Below, piece by piece: positions 51,180-60,063 of a stretch of 64,000 bases of DNA. The notes under the pieces were generated by a model. The model was not told where the DNA came from. It saw nothing but the letters and a program-made list of their open reading frames with translations, and made no database searches. Made by a program: the position numbers and the translations under genes. This stretch comes from Pseudomonas libanensis (GTDB taxonomy: Bacteria > Pseudomonadota > Gammaproteobacteria > Pseudomonadales > Pseudomonadaceae). Each line of letters starts with the position of its first letter. Within the stretch, counting starts at the first letter, position 1. Location: positions 62,001-126,000 of the forward strand of contig NZ_JYLH01000013.1 in assembly GCF_001439685.1 (NCBI RefSeq). Direction: 5' to 3'.

Positions 51180-52517
51180 ATGATTCGTATGCCCCTGGCC
51201 ACCGCCAGTCTGCTGGCCATTGCCATTTCTCTCGCCGGCTGCGGCGAAGGTAAAGACAAGGCCGCCGCGCCTCAAGCTCCCGCAGCCGCCAGCGCTACCG
51301 CACCTGCAGCTGCCCCGGCAGGCCAGGTCGACGAAGCGGCTGCCAAAGCCGTGGTCGCGCACTACGCAGACATGGTGTTTGCGGTGTACAGCGATGCCGA
51401 ATCCACCGCAAAGACCCTGCAGACCGCAGTCGATACGTTCCTCGCCAACCCGAACGACGAAACCCTCAAAGCGGCCCGTACCGCCTGGATCGCCGCCCGC
51501 GTACCTTACCTGCAGAGCGAAGTGTTCCGCTTCGGCAACACGATCATCGACGACTGGGAAGGCCAGGTGAACGCCTGGCCCCTGGACGAGGGCTTGATCG
51601 ACTACGTCGACAAATCCTATGAGCACGCGCTGGGTAACCCAGGCGCCAACGCCAACATCATCGCCAATAACGAGATCCAGGTCGGCGAAGACAAGGTCGA
51701 CGTCAAGGACATCACCCCGGAAAAGCTCGCCAGCCTCAATGAGCTGGGCGGTTCCGAAGCCAACGTTGCCACCGGCTACCACGCCATCGAATTCCTGCTC
51801 TGGGGCCAGGACCTCAACGGCACCGGCCCTGGCGCGGGCAACCGCCCGGCCTCGGACTACCTGACCGGTGACGGTGCAACCGGCGGTCATAACGAGCGTC
51901 GCCGCACTTACCTGCGCGCCGTGACCCAGCTGCTGGTCAGCGACCTGGAAGAAATGGTCGGCAACTGGAAACCCAACGTCGAAGACAACTACCGCGCCAC
52001 CCTGGAGTCGGAACCTGCCACCGACGGCCTGCGCAAAATGCTGTTCGGCATGGGCAGCCTGTCCCTGGGCGAGCTGGCCGGTGAGCGCATGAAGGTGTCC
52101 CTGGAAGCCAACTCGCCGGAAGACGAGCAGGACTGCTTCAGCGACAACACCCACTACTCGCACTTCTACGATGCCAAGGGCATCCGTAACGTCTACCTGG
52201 GCGAATACACTCGCGTTGACGGCACCAAGATGAGCGGTGCCAGCCTGTCATCCCTGGTAGCCAAGGCCGACCCGGCAGCCGATTCGGCCCTCAAGGCTGA
52301 CCTGGCGGCGACCGAAGCGAAAATCCAGGTCATGGTCGACCACGCCGAGAAAGGCGAGCACTACGACCAACTGATCGCCGCTGGCAACGACGCGGGCAAC
52401 CAGATCGTACGTGACGCCATCGCCGCACTGGTCAAGCAGACCGGTTCGATCGAAGCCGCTGCGGGCAAGCTGGGCATCAGCGACTTGAACCCGGACAGCG
52501 CTGATCACGAGTTCTGA
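51180..52517 (+). CDS. icmP: Imelysin-family lipoprotein IcmP (insulin-cleaving metalloprotease homologue)
   Basis: The ATG at 51180 gives 445 residues. Residues 1-20 are a lipoprotein signal (AIAISLAGCGEGKD, lipobox LAGC), followed by an Ala/Pro/Thr linker and an imelysin domain with the GYHAIEFLLWGQ motif (GxHxxE, about residues 200-211). It is an outer-membrane or periplasmic protein related to PA4370; imelysins are linked to iron uptake, and protease activity is debated. AGGA stands eight to nine bases before the ATG. It ends in its own terminator. Confidence 0.88.
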   Translation: MIRMPLATASLLAIAISLAGCGEGKDKAAAPQAPAAASATAPAAAPAGQVDEAAAKAVVAHYADMVFAVYSDAESTAKTLQTAVDTFLANPNDETLKAARTAWIAARVPYLQSEVFRFGNTIIDDWEGQVNAWPLDEGLIDYVDKSYEHALGNPGANANIIANNEIQVGEDKVDVKDITPEKLASLNELGGSEANVATGYHAIEFLLWGQDLNGTGPGAGNRPASDYLTGDGATGGHNERRRTYLRAVTQLLVSDLEEMVGNWKPNVEDNYRATLESEPATDGLRKMLFGMGSLSLGELAGERMKVSLEANSPEDEQDCFSDNTHYSHFYDAKGIRNVYLGEYTRVDGTKMSGASLSSLVAKADPAADSALKADLAATEAKIQVMVDHAEKGEHYDQLIAAGNDAGNQIVRDAIAALVKQTGSIEAAAGKLGISDLNPDSADHEF

Positions 52518-52531
52518 TCCGTACGCTGTTG

Positions 52532-52561
52532 AAAAAGGCGACCTGCGGGTCGCTTTTTTTA
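52532..52561 (+). terminator. Rho-independent terminator of icmP
   Basis: AAAAAGGCGACC-TGC-GGGTCGCTTTTTTT forms a strong stem with a T tract, about 15 bp after the icmP stop. Confidence 0.95.
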
Positions 52562-52686
52562 TACCTGTTTCAAACACCGCAGATCCCCCTCCCACATTTT
52601 GCTCCGTGTAACCTCAAGCACTCTGGTTTACATGCCCTGCACCGTAGGTAGAATGGCGCCTCTGCCCAATCACCCGAGCGAACTTC

Positions 52687-54141
52687 ATGGCGTTGCCGAC
52701 CCTGCGCATCATCGGTTTCATCATCGGCATCTTCCTGATCACCCTTGCGGTCGCCATGGTCATCCCGATGGCCACCCTGGTGATCTTCGAGCGCACCAGC
52801 GACCTGCCCTCGTTCCTGTGGGCCAGCCTGATCACCTTTATCGCCGGGCTGGCCCTGGTCATCCCCGGTCGCCCCGAACATGTGCACCTGCGCCCCCGGG
52901 ACATGTACCTGCTGACGGTCAGCAGCTGGGTGGTGGTGTGCATTTTTGCCGCCCTGCCGTTTTTGCTGACCCAGCACATCAGCTACACCGATTCGTTCTT
53001 TGAAAGCATGTCGGGTATCACCGCCACCGGCTCCACGGTATTGAGCGGGCTGGACAGCATGTCACCGGGCATCCTGATGTGGCGTTCGCTGTTGCACTGG
53101 CTTGGCGGCATCGGCTTTATCGGCATGGCGGTGGCGATCCTGCCGCTGCTGCGCATCGGTGGCATGCGCCTGTTCCAGACCGAATCTTCGGACCGCTCGG
53201 AAAAGGTCATGCCCCGCTCGCACATGGTGGCGCGGCTGATCGTGGCGGCGTATGTGGGCATTACCATCTTCGGCAGCCTGGCATTCTGGTGGGCCGGCAT
53301 GGGCTTGTTCGATGCGATCAACCACGCGATGTCGGCAATTTCCACCGGTGGGTTTTCCACGTCGGATGAGTCCCTGGCGCACTGGAAACAACCAGCGGTG
53401 CATTGGGTCGCCGTGGTGGTGATGATCCTCGGCAGCTTGCCGTTCGCCTTGTATGTGGCCACATTGCGCGGCAACCGTCGGGCGCTGATCAAGGACCAGC
53501 AGGTACAAGGCTTGCTCGGCCTGTTGTTCGTGACCTGGCTGGTACTCGGCACCTGGTACTGGTGGACCACCGACCTGCATTGGCTCGACGCCTTGCGCCA
53601 CGTGGCTCTGAACGTGACTTCGGTGATGACGACCACCGGATTTGCACTGGGGGACTACAGCCTGTGGGGCAACTTCTCACTGATGCTGTTCTTCTACCTG
53701 GGCTTTATCGGCGGCTGCTCGGGCTCCACGGCGGGCGGCATCAAGATCTTTCGTTTCCAGGTCGCCTATATCCTGCTCAAGGCCAACTTGAACCAACTGA
53801 TTCACCCACGTGCGGTGATCAAGCAAAAGTACAATGGCCATCGCCTCGACGAAGAAATTGTGCGCTCGATCCTGACCTTTTCGTTTTTCTTCGCCATTAC
53901 CATCTGCACCATCGCCCTGGCCTTGTCACTGCTGGGCGTGGACTGGATGACCGCCCTGACCGGCGCCGCCAGTACCGTATCCGGCGTCGGCCCGGGCCTG
54001 GGCGAAACCATCGGCCCGGCCGGCAACTTCTCCACCCTGCCGGATGCGGCCAAGTGGATCCTGTCCCTGGGCATGCTGCTGGGCCGGCTGGAGATTATTA
54101 CCGTGTTTGTGCTGTGCATTCCGGCGTTCTGGCGCCACTGA
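52687..54141 (+). CDS. trkH: Trk-type potassium uptake protein TrkH
   Basis: The 484-residue protein has about 12 helices and the four selectivity-filter loops: ITATGSTVLSG (about residues 111-121), ISTGGFSTSD (about 219-228), MTTTGFALGD (about 315-324) and VSGVGPGLGE (about 434-443). It is the membrane pore of the TrkA-gated K+ uptake system. It overlaps the convergent AraC-type gene by 44 bp at the 3' ends. Confidence 0.95.
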   Translation: MALPTLRIIGFIIGIFLITLAVAMVIPMATLVIFERTSDLPSFLWASLITFIAGLALVIPGRPEHVHLRPRDMYLLTVSSWVVVCIFAALPFLLTQHISYTDSFFESMSGITATGSTVLSGLDSMSPGILMWRSLLHWLGGIGFIGMAVAILPLLRIGGMRLFQTESSDRSEKVMPRSHMVARLIVAAYVGITIFGSLAFWWAGMGLFDAINHAMSAISTGGFSTSDESLAHWKQPAVHWVAVVVMILGSLPFALYVATLRGNRRALIKDQQVQGLLGLLFVTWLVLGTWYWWTTDLHWLDALRHVALNVTSVMTTTGFALGDYSLWGNFSLMLFFYLGFIGGCSGSTAGGIKIFRFQVAYILLKANLNQLIHPRAVIKQKYNGHRLDEEIVRSILTFSFFFAITICTIALALSLLGVDWMTALTGAASTVSGVGPGLGETIGPAGNFSTLPDAAKWILSLGMLLGRLEIITVFVLCIPAFWRH

Positions 54142-55156
54142 CCGTCGACATTGCCAGCAGCCGCGCCCGGTATTCGCCAGGCGTAGCATCAAACCAGCGA
54201 CGAAACGCACGAAAAAAGTTGCTCGGGTCGGCAAAACCCAGCAGGTAGGCAATTTCCAGCAGGGTCATGTTCGGCTGGGCCAGGTATTGCTCGGCCAGTT
54301 CGCGACGGGTGTCATCGAGCAAAGCCTGGAAGCTGGTGCCTTCTTCCTGCAGACGCCGCTGTAAGGTGCGCTGGGACAGGTGCAACGTCTGGGCCACCGC
54401 TTCGCGCTTGGGTTCGCCCTGGGGCAGCAGACGGCACAACACCTGCCGCGCCTTGTGGGTCACGCGACTTTCGGAAAAACGCGCCAGGTATTCACCGGCA
54501 AAGCGGTCGTGCAGCAGCGCCATGGCTTCGTTGGCGGTGGGCAGTGGCGCCTCCATGTCGGCTTGCTCGAAGATCAGCGCGTCATAAGGTGCATCGAACT
54601 GCAAAGGCGCATGAAAGGCCTGTTTGTACGGCGCCAGGTCCGCAGGTTGATCGCCCTGCAGCAGCACTTTGCGCGGTTGCAGGGTGCGACCGGTAAGCCA
54701 GCCGCACAAGGCCAGGGCGCTCGCCAACGAGGCTTCGGCGCTTTGTCGGGTCGGTGGCAGGTGATCGCCATGAACCGTCAGAATCAACGCATAGCCTTCG
54801 GGCAACAGCCGGAAGCTCAAGTCAGCGCTTTCGGCGATGATGCGCTGGTAGCGCACCAGTCGCATAAAGCCTTCGGCCAGGGTGTTGCTGGACATCAAGG
54901 CATAACCTGCGACATGAAACGAGGCAGGACGCACCACCTTGCCCATGTTCAGCCCAATCGCCGGGTTGCCCGACAACTCCACCGCCCGCTGCCACAGGCG
55001 AGTCATGGCATCCTGGGGGAAACGCGCGTCGGGGTCATTCAGCGCCGCATAATCCAGGCCCAGTTGCCTGAACAAGGCACGGCAATCCAGGCCGTCCATT
55101 TCCAGTGCCTTGACTATCCCCATCGCCCAGCTTGCAGAAGTTGTTCGTTCGCTCAT
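54098..55156 (-). CDS. AraC-family regulator with Arabinose_bd-type (OruR-like) N-terminus
   Basis: The 352-residue protein has an N-terminal ligand domain of about 200 residues (LFRQLGLDYAALNDPDARFP, NPAIGLNMGKVVRPASFHVA) and a C-terminal AraC double helix-turn-helix (about 240-340: VAQTLHLSQRTLQRRLQEEG, LLEIAYLLGFADPSNFFRAF). It resembles OruR/ArgR-type activators of amino-acid catabolism and many uncharacterised Pseudomonas paralogues. The target and ligand are unknown. It is convergent with trkH, with overlapping ends. Confidence 0.85.
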   Translation of the reverse strand: MSERTTSASWAMGIVKALEMDGLDCRALFRQLGLDYAALNDPDARFPQDAMTRLWQRAVELSGNPAIGLNMGKVVRPASFHVAGYALMSSNTLAEGFMRLVRYQRIIAESADLSFRLLPEGYALILTVHGDHLPPTRQSAEASLASALALCGWLTGRTLQPRKVLLQGDQPADLAPYKQAFHAPLQFDAPYDALIFEQADMEAPLPTANEAMALLHDRFAGEYLARFSESRVTHKARQVLCRLLPQGEPKREAVAQTLHLSQRTLQRRLQEEGTSFQALLDDTRRELAEQYLAQPNMTLLEIAYLLGFADPSNFFRAFRRWFDATPGEYRARLLAMSTVSGARTPECTAQTR

Positions 55157-55317
55157 GGCGTCTTCTTATTGAAAGCAGGCTTAAACGGCAGCCAGGAAGC
55201 CAAGGATACTAAAATGGCATCTATTGTCACTGGCCGTTACCTGCGATAACTCTAGACTCAAATAAGCTCCCCGCCGAACATCTGTTGGGCGGTATAACAA
55301 CCCGAGGGCCGGCAGTC

Positions 55318-55629
55318 GTGGAAAACGTCAAGAAGTTCAACAGCTTTGCCGAGTTCTACCCGTACTACCTGAGCGAGCATGGCAACAGCACCTGTCGACG
55401 CCTGCACTTTATCGGCACCACCTTGGTGATCGGCATCCTCGCGTATGCCATTGGCAGGGGTTCACTGGTCCTTTTGCTGGCCTTGCCCGTCGCCGGCTAC
55501 ACCTTTGCCTGGATCGGCCACTTTTTCTTCGAAAAGAACCGCCCGGCGACCTTCCAGCATCCGTTCTACAGCTTGTTGGGGGATTTTGTGATGTACCGCG
55601 ACATGATCCTGGGCAAGGTGCCGTTCTAA
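55318..55629 (+). CDS. DUF962 / Mpo1-like membrane protein
   Basis: A GTG start at 55318 (103 residues, VENVKKFNSFAEFYPYYLSE) fits the family better than the upstream ATG at 55285. FAEFYPYYLSEHGNSTCRRLHFIGT is the DUF962 core with conserved His residues, followed by two or three membrane helices (VIGILAYAIG, LVLLLALPVAGYTFAWIG) and KNRPATFQHPFYSLLGDF. The yeast relative Mpo1 is an Fe-dependent dioxygenase for 2-hydroxy fatty acids; the bacterial role is unproven. Confidence 0.82.
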   Translation: MENVKKFNSFAEFYPYYLSEHGNSTCRRLHFIGTTLVIGILAYAIGRGSLVLLLALPVAGYTFAWIGHFFFEKNRPATFQHPFYSLLGDFVMYRDMILGKVPF

Positions 55630-55789
55630 GGGTGTGACCTCATGTCACTTGCGTTTGAACCATGAAAAAAAGTGAATTCGCCGAGATAAAAGTCTTTTTG
55701 TCATTTACGGTGCTGTATCCTGCCAAGGCTTTTTGAGAGCGCGGAATCACCTGCGATTGAAAAAACAGACCTTGCGAGGAGCGACGACG

Positions 55790-55918
55790 ATGCACGAGAT
55801 ACCTAATCTCCCCTTCCCAAGCCTGCACCCAACTGAGCAGCCAACACCGCAGCAGGCCAGCGACAAGCAGCCTGAGGCCAAAGAAGCAAAACCAGTCGAC
55901 CGCGAAAGCCAGGACTGA
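55790..55918 (+). CDS. Small proline-rich hypothetical protein (42 aa)
   Basis: The ATG at 55790 has AGGAG eight bases upstream. The 42-residue product MHEIPNLPFPSLHPTEQPTP then QQASDKQPEAKEAKPVDRES is polar, Pro/Gln/Glu-rich and probably unstructured. It is followed by a 13-bp hairpin (55933) and another small gene. No family recognised. Confidence 0.6.
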   Translation: MHEIPNLPFPSLHPTEQPTPQQASDKQPEAKEAKPVDRESQD

Positions 55919-55932
55919 CGCCGTACCAGACC

Positions 55933-55966
55933 GTGTGGAAAGCGCACCTTTGAGCGCTTTCCACAC
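55933..55966 (+). terminator. 13-bp perfect hairpin between two small genes
   Basis: GTGTGGAAAGCGC and GCGCTTTCCACAC are exact complements around eight bases, 14 bp after the small proline-rich gene. No T tract follows, so it could be a terminator or an mRNA stabiliser. Confidence 0.5.
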
Positions 55967-55992
55967 TGCCTGAATCACTCGAGACCTTCATC

Positions 55993-56175
55993 ATGACCAC
56001 CACCCTTCCCGATGCCCCGGACGCCGCCGTGCTCGACACTGCCTTGCAGATGGTCGAAATCTGGAACCGCCTCAGTGCAGACAAGCAGGCCGCATTGCTC
56101 AAGCGCTTCGGCACCCAGGAAAACGCCCTGGCGGCTTTGGTAACAACTCAACTGCTGGCCCCTGCCCAGGCTTGA
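55993..56175 (+). CDS. Small hypothetical helical protein (60 aa)
   Basis: The 60-residue product MTTTLPDAPDAAVLDTALQM and onward has two amphipathic helices (residues 10-25 and 31-45) and the motif VEIWNRLSADKQAALLKRFG. The ribosome site is weak. Pairs of such small genes occur in Pseudomonas intergenic regions; no function is known. Confidence 0.55.
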   Translation: MTTTLPDAPDAAVLDTALQMVEIWNRLSADKQAALLKRFGTQENALAALVTTQLLAPAQA

Positions 56176-56279
56176 TGGGTTATTGATCTGACGTTTTACA
56201 TTTTTTCCCGCCCTGCCCGGCCTGCGCGCCGGTATCATTAGCAGCCTATCTTTGCCTGCTGCGACAGTGGACCCTTCCC

Positions 56280-57476
56280 ATGCCAGATTCCCAGCGACCC
56301 ATGGCGGTCACGCTGCAAGTCGTCTCCATCGTGCTGTTTACCTTTATCGGCTATCTGAATATCGGCATTCCCCTGGCCGTGTTGCCAGGCTACGTCCATA
56401 GCCAGTTGGGCTATGGCGCGGTGATCGCCGGGCTGGTGATCAGCGTGCAATACCTGGCCACCCTGTTGAGCCGTCCCTATGCCGGCAAGATTATCGACAA
56501 CCTGGGCAGCAAGCGCGCCGTGCTGATTGGCCTGGTGGGCTGCGGATTGAGCGGGGTGTTCATGTTGCTGGCAGCGTGGTTTTCCAGCCTGCCGGCGGTC
56601 AGCCTGGGCAGCCTGCTGATCGGTCGACTGGTGCTGGGCAGCGCTGAAAGCCTGGTGGGCTCGGGCGCGATTGGCTGGGGCATCGGCCGCGTCGGTGCGG
56701 CGAATACGGCCAAGGTCATCTCCTGGAACGGCATCGCCAGCTACGGCGCGCTGGCGGTCGGCGCACCGCTGGGGGTGCTGATGGTCAGCCATTTGGGACT
56801 GTGGAGCATGGGCGTCAGTATCATTCTGCTGGCAGTAGTGGGCGTGCTGCTGGCCTGGAAAAAGCAAGCGGCGCCAATTGTGCCTGGCGTCCGCTTGCCG
56901 TTCATGAATGTGCTGGGCCGGGTGCTGCCCCATGGTTGCGCGCTGGCGTTGGGCTCAATCGGCTTTGGCACCATCGCCACCTTTATCACCCTGTACTACA
57001 GCACCCAGCACTGGGACAACGCGGTGTGGGCCCTGAGCCTGTTCGGCGCCAGCTTTATCGGCGCACGCTTGCTGTTCGGCAACTTGATCAACCGCATTGG
57101 CGGCTTTCGGGTCGCGATTGCCTGCCTGTCGGTGGAAGTGCTCGGCCTGCTGCTGCTGTGGCTGGCGCCAGATGCCCAACTGGCGTTGGCAGGTGCGGCG
57201 TTGAGTGGCTTCGGCTTTTCCCTGGTGTTCCCGGCGCTGGGAGTGGAGGCAGTCAACCTGGTGCCGGCCTCCAGCCGTGGCTCGGCGGTGGGCGCCTATT
57301 CGCTGTTTATCGACTTGTCGCTGGGCATCACCGGACCGCTGGCTGGCGCCGTGGCGGCAGGTTTTGGCTTTGCGTCGATCTTCCTGTTCGCCGCCCTCGC
57401 CGCTGCAGCGGGCTTGCTGCTGAGCCTCTACCTGTACCGCCAGGCGCCCAAGGCCCGAGAAACACGCGACGCCTAG
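56280..57476 (+). CDS. MFS exporter, YhhS/YfcJ (UPF0226) type
   Basis: The 398-residue protein has 12 helices. TFIGYLNIGIPLAVLPGYVH (residues 21-40), SRPYAGKIIDNLGSKRAVLIG in loop 2-3 (motif A, about 60-80) and GSAIGWGIGRVGAANTAKVI-type sequence near 130 resemble the YfcJ/YhhS and arabinose-efflux subgroup. The substrate is unknown (YhhS has been linked to glyphosate tolerance). Its 3' end overlaps the convergent arfB by four bases. Confidence 0.83.
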   Translation: MPDSQRPMAVTLQVVSIVLFTFIGYLNIGIPLAVLPGYVHSQLGYGAVIAGLVISVQYLATLLSRPYAGKIIDNLGSKRAVLIGLVGCGLSGVFMLLAAWFSSLPAVSLGSLLIGRLVLGSAESLVGSGAIGWGIGRVGAANTAKVISWNGIASYGALAVGAPLGVLMVSHLGLWSMGVSIILLAVVGVLLAWKKQAAPIVPGVRLPFMNVLGRVLPHGCALALGSIGFGTIATFITLYYSTQHWDNAVWALSLFGASFIGARLLFGNLINRIGGFRVAIACLSVEVLGLLLLWLAPDAQLALAGAALSGFGFSLVFPALGVEAVNLVPASSRGSAVGAYSLFIDLSLGITGPLAGAVAAGFGFASIFLFAALAAAAGLLLSLYLYRQAPKARETRDA

Positions 57477-57886
57477 AAGTCGACCTTACCGCGTCCGGCC
57501 TTGATGCTGCCGCGCTTGGTCTTGGACTCCAGCCGGCGTTTCTTCGAGCCCAGGGTGGGCTTGGTCGGACGACGCTTTTTCTCGACCTTGGTGGCGCTCT
57601 GGATCAACTCCACCAAACGTTCCAGTGCATCGGCGCGGTTCTGTTCCTGGGTACGGTATTGCTGGGCCTTGAGCACCAGCACGCCTTCGCTGGTAATACG
57701 GCTGTCGCGCAACGCCAGCAGGCGCTCCTTGTAGAACGCCGGCAACGACGACGCGGGAATATCGAAGCGCAGGTGCACCGCACTCGAGACCTTATTGACG
57801 TTCTGCCCGCCGGCACCTTGGGCGCGAATGGCGGTCAGCTCGATCTCGGCATCGGGCAAGTGTACGTTGTTGGAAATCACCAGCAT
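57473..57886 (-). CDS. arfB: Alternative ribosome-rescue factor ArfB
   Basis: The 137-residue protein has the release-factor GGQ motif in RAQGAGGQNVNKVSSAVHLRF (about residues 21-41) and a basic C-terminal tail (KKRRPTKPTLGSKKRRLESKTKRG, about 105-128) that enters the mRNA channel of stalled ribosomes. It hydrolyses peptidyl-tRNA on non-stop ribosomes. It is shorter than RF1/RF2 and lacks the stop-codon-recognition domain. Confidence 0.95.
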   Translation of the reverse strand: MLVISNNVHLPDAEIELTAIRAQGAGGQNVNKVSSAVHLRFDIPASSLPAFYKERLLALRDSRITSEGVLVLKAQQYRTQEQNRADALERLVELIQSATKVEKKRRPTKPTLGSKKRRLESKTKRGSIKAGRGKVDF

Positions 57887-57947
57887 GGAAAGCGCGAGCC
57901 TTGGTAGGAGAGCTTAGAGATACGCCCCTTCAAGCCGAGCGCGGTCA

Positions 57948-57982
57948 AAAATGTGGGAGCGGGCTTGCTCGCTCCCACATTT
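57948..57982. repeat. REP hairpin
   Basis: AAATGTGGGAGCGGGC and GCTCGCTCCCACATTT pair around TTGC. It lies between arfB and the amino-acid permease gene. Confidence 0.9.
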
Positions 57983-57998
57983 AGCGCAGTATACGACC

Positions 57999-59417
57999 TT
58001 ACTCCGCCGTCAAGGCCACCGCCGCCTCCGACTGCTGCGCCCGCTTGTTCTTGATCCAGTAACACCCCCCCATGAACGCCACCCACACCGGGATCGCATA
58101 CACCGAGCGGTCAATGCCCGGAATCATCAGCATGGTGCCCAAAATAAACACCACGAACGCCACGCAGACGATGTTGCCATACGGGTACCACAGCGCCTTG
58201 AACAGCGGCACCTGACCGGTGCGGTTCATGTGCTGGCGGAACTTGAAGTGGGAGAAGCTGATCATCGCCCAGTTGATTACCAACGTGGCCACCACCAAAG
58301 ACATCAGCAGTTCCAGCGCGTCATGGGGCATCAGGTAGTTCATCAGCACCGCCACCAGGGTGATCGCCGCCGAGGCCAGGATCGAACGCACCGGCACGCC
58401 GCGCTTGTCGATCTTCGCCAGGGCCTTGGGCGCATCGCCCTGCTCGGCCATGCCCAAGAGCATGCGGCTGTTGCAGTAGGTGCCGCTGTTGTACACCGAC
58501 AACGCTGCGGTCAGCACCACGAAGTTGAGGATATGCGCGGCGGTGTTGCTGCCCAGCATCGAGAACACCTGCACGAATGGGCTACCGCTGTAGGCATCGC
58601 CGGACGCATTTAGGGTCGCCAGCAGGCTGTCCCATGGCGTGAGCGACAACAGCACCACCAGGGCGCCGATGTAGAAAATCAGGATGCGATAGATCACCTG
58701 ATTGATCGCCTTGGGGATCACGGTACGAGGCTGGTCGGCTTCGGCCGCGGTAAAGCCGAGCATTTCCAGGCCGCCAAAGGAGAACATGATGATCGCCATG
58801 GCCATTACCAATCCGCCGACGCCATGGGGGAAGAAGCCGCCGTGGTCCCACAGGTTGCTGACCGAGGCTTGCGGGCCGCCGCTGCCGCTGACCAGCAGGT
58901 AGCTGCCCAGGGCGATCATGCCGACGATGGCCGCCACCTTGATGATCGCGAACCAGAACTCGGCTTCACCGAAGACCTTGACGTTGGCCAGGTTGATCAC
59001 GTTGATCAGTACGAAGAAGGCCGCCGCAGACACCCAGGTCGGGATCTCCGGCCACCAGTAGTGCACGTACTTGCCGACGGCCGTCAGCTCCGACATGCCC
59101 ACCAGGATGTACAGGATCCAGCAGTTCCAGCCCGACAAAAAGCCGGCGAAGCCACCCCAGTACTTGTGGGCAAAATGGCTGAAGGAACCGGCGACGGGCT
59201 CTTCGACGATCATTTCGCCGAGTTGGCGCATGATCATGAAGGCGATAAAGCCGCAGATGGCATAGCCCAGGATCATCGACGGGCCGGCGGACTTGAGCAC
59301 CCCGGCCGAGCCCAGGAACAGGCCGGTGCCGATGGCGCCACCGAGGGCGATCAACTGGATATGCCGATTTTTCAGGCCGCGTTTCAGCTCGCCTGAAGAA
59401 GAATGGGGTTCACTCAT
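57999..59417 (-). CDS. aroP: Amino-acid permease, AroP/PheP-type (APC superfamily)
   Basis: The ATG at 59417 gives 472 residues; an in-frame TTG at 59435 would add six. Twelve helices, the first containing IQLIALGGAIGTGLFLGSAG (residues 21-40, substrate-binding GAIGTGL). Further marks are RQLGEMIVEEPVAGSFSHFA and FSFGGLEMLGFTAAEADQPR (about 222-241). Sequence resembles AroP-type aromatic amino-acid permeases more than CycA. A possible Tyr/Trp-containing leader peptide lies upstream (59480). The true substrate is not certain. Confidence 0.85.
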   Translation of the reverse strand: MSEPHSSSGELKRGLKNRHIQLIALGGAIGTGLFLGSAGVLKSAGPSMILGYAICGFIAFMIMRQLGEMIVEEPVAGSFSHFAHKYWGGFAGFLSGWNCWILYILVGMSELTAVGKYVHYWWPEIPTWVSAAAFFVLINVINLANVKVFGEAEFWFAIIKVAAIVGMIALGSYLLVSGSGGPQASVSNLWDHGGFFPHGVGGLVMAMAIIMFSFGGLEMLGFTAAEADQPRTVIPKAINQVIYRILIFYIGALVVLLSLTPWDSLLATLNASGDAYSGSPFVQVFSMLGSNTAAHILNFVVLTAALSVYNSGTYCNSRMLLGMAEQGDAPKALAKIDKRGVPVRSILASAAITLVAVLMNYLMPHDALELLMSLVVATLVINWAMISFSHFKFRQHMNRTGQVPLFKALWYPYGNIVCVAFVVFILGTMLMIPGIDRSVYAIPVWVAFMGGCYWIKNKRAQQSEAAVALTAE

Positions 59418-59479
59418 GAAAAGGGTCTCACGCAAGGTTTGAGGATGTTGAATGCAGGTTGCTGCCTTGAATTACCGAC

Positions 59480-59542
59480 TCAAGCAGCGCCGCTCAAACC
59501 CCAGCGCAGGCACCAGGAGTACAGCGTCTTTCTAACGGTCAT
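59480..59542 (-). CDS. Candidate leader peptide upstream of aroP (20 aa)
   Basis: On the minus strand ATG at 59542 to TGA at 59480 encodes MTVRKTLYSWCLRWGLSGAA, with AGG six bases upstream of the ATG. Tyr and two Trp codons in 20 residues, 62 bp before aroP, would suit attenuation by aromatic amino acids, but no clear terminator/antiterminator pair was found in between. Weak evidence. Confidence 0.3.
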   Translation of the reverse strand: MTVRKTLYSWCLRWGLSGAA

Positions 59543-60063
59543 GCGTCACCTGTTTGTTTTTATCTGTGACGAAATCGAACCCGTCCGGCTCGTGGCCAGG
59601 CGGAGTGATCAGGGCGAACAAACCCTGGGTCTTGGCCTTTTGCGTGGGTACGCAAGGGGGGTCACAGTAAAACGCGGCGCATTGTACACCGCTCGACGGC
59701 TTCGGGCCGAGCCTGCAAAGCGCCCGCGTCAAACTGGCAGATATTCCTTACGCGTTGGGCACAGGCTGAAATAGCAGGGAAATTCGTAAATTTATCGTTA
59801 CATCATGGAAAACCTCCGTTACAGCCGGCTTTTACCCTCATCCACCAGAAAATTGTCGGTGAGGATTTTCCGGAGAATCGGTTCAGCCAATTCACTGTTT
59901 TGCTTGAATAAAAAAATCCGAAAAAAAACAGAAGAAAAAATCCAAATGAAACCGTGTCAATAAATTTTTTGCATTTTGAAACACTCTCTTCTAGGTTCCT
60001 TGCACTTGCCCGCGAAGCCCGCGGGCAAGCCGTTCTCAAACAACGTCCTCTAGGAGATCCACC
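59543..60063. other. 520-bp gap, second half strongly AT-rich, ending in the leader of the peptide gene
   Basis: No convincing gene is seen. From about 59780 to 59990 the sequence is unusually AT-rich for this genome, with A-tracts (AAAAAAAATCC, GAAAAAAAACAG) like xenogeneic-silencer targets. A 10-bp hairpin follows at 60005-60029 (CTTGCCCGCG / CGCGGGCAAG), and AGGAG stands seven bases before the ATG at 60064. Confidence 0.5.
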
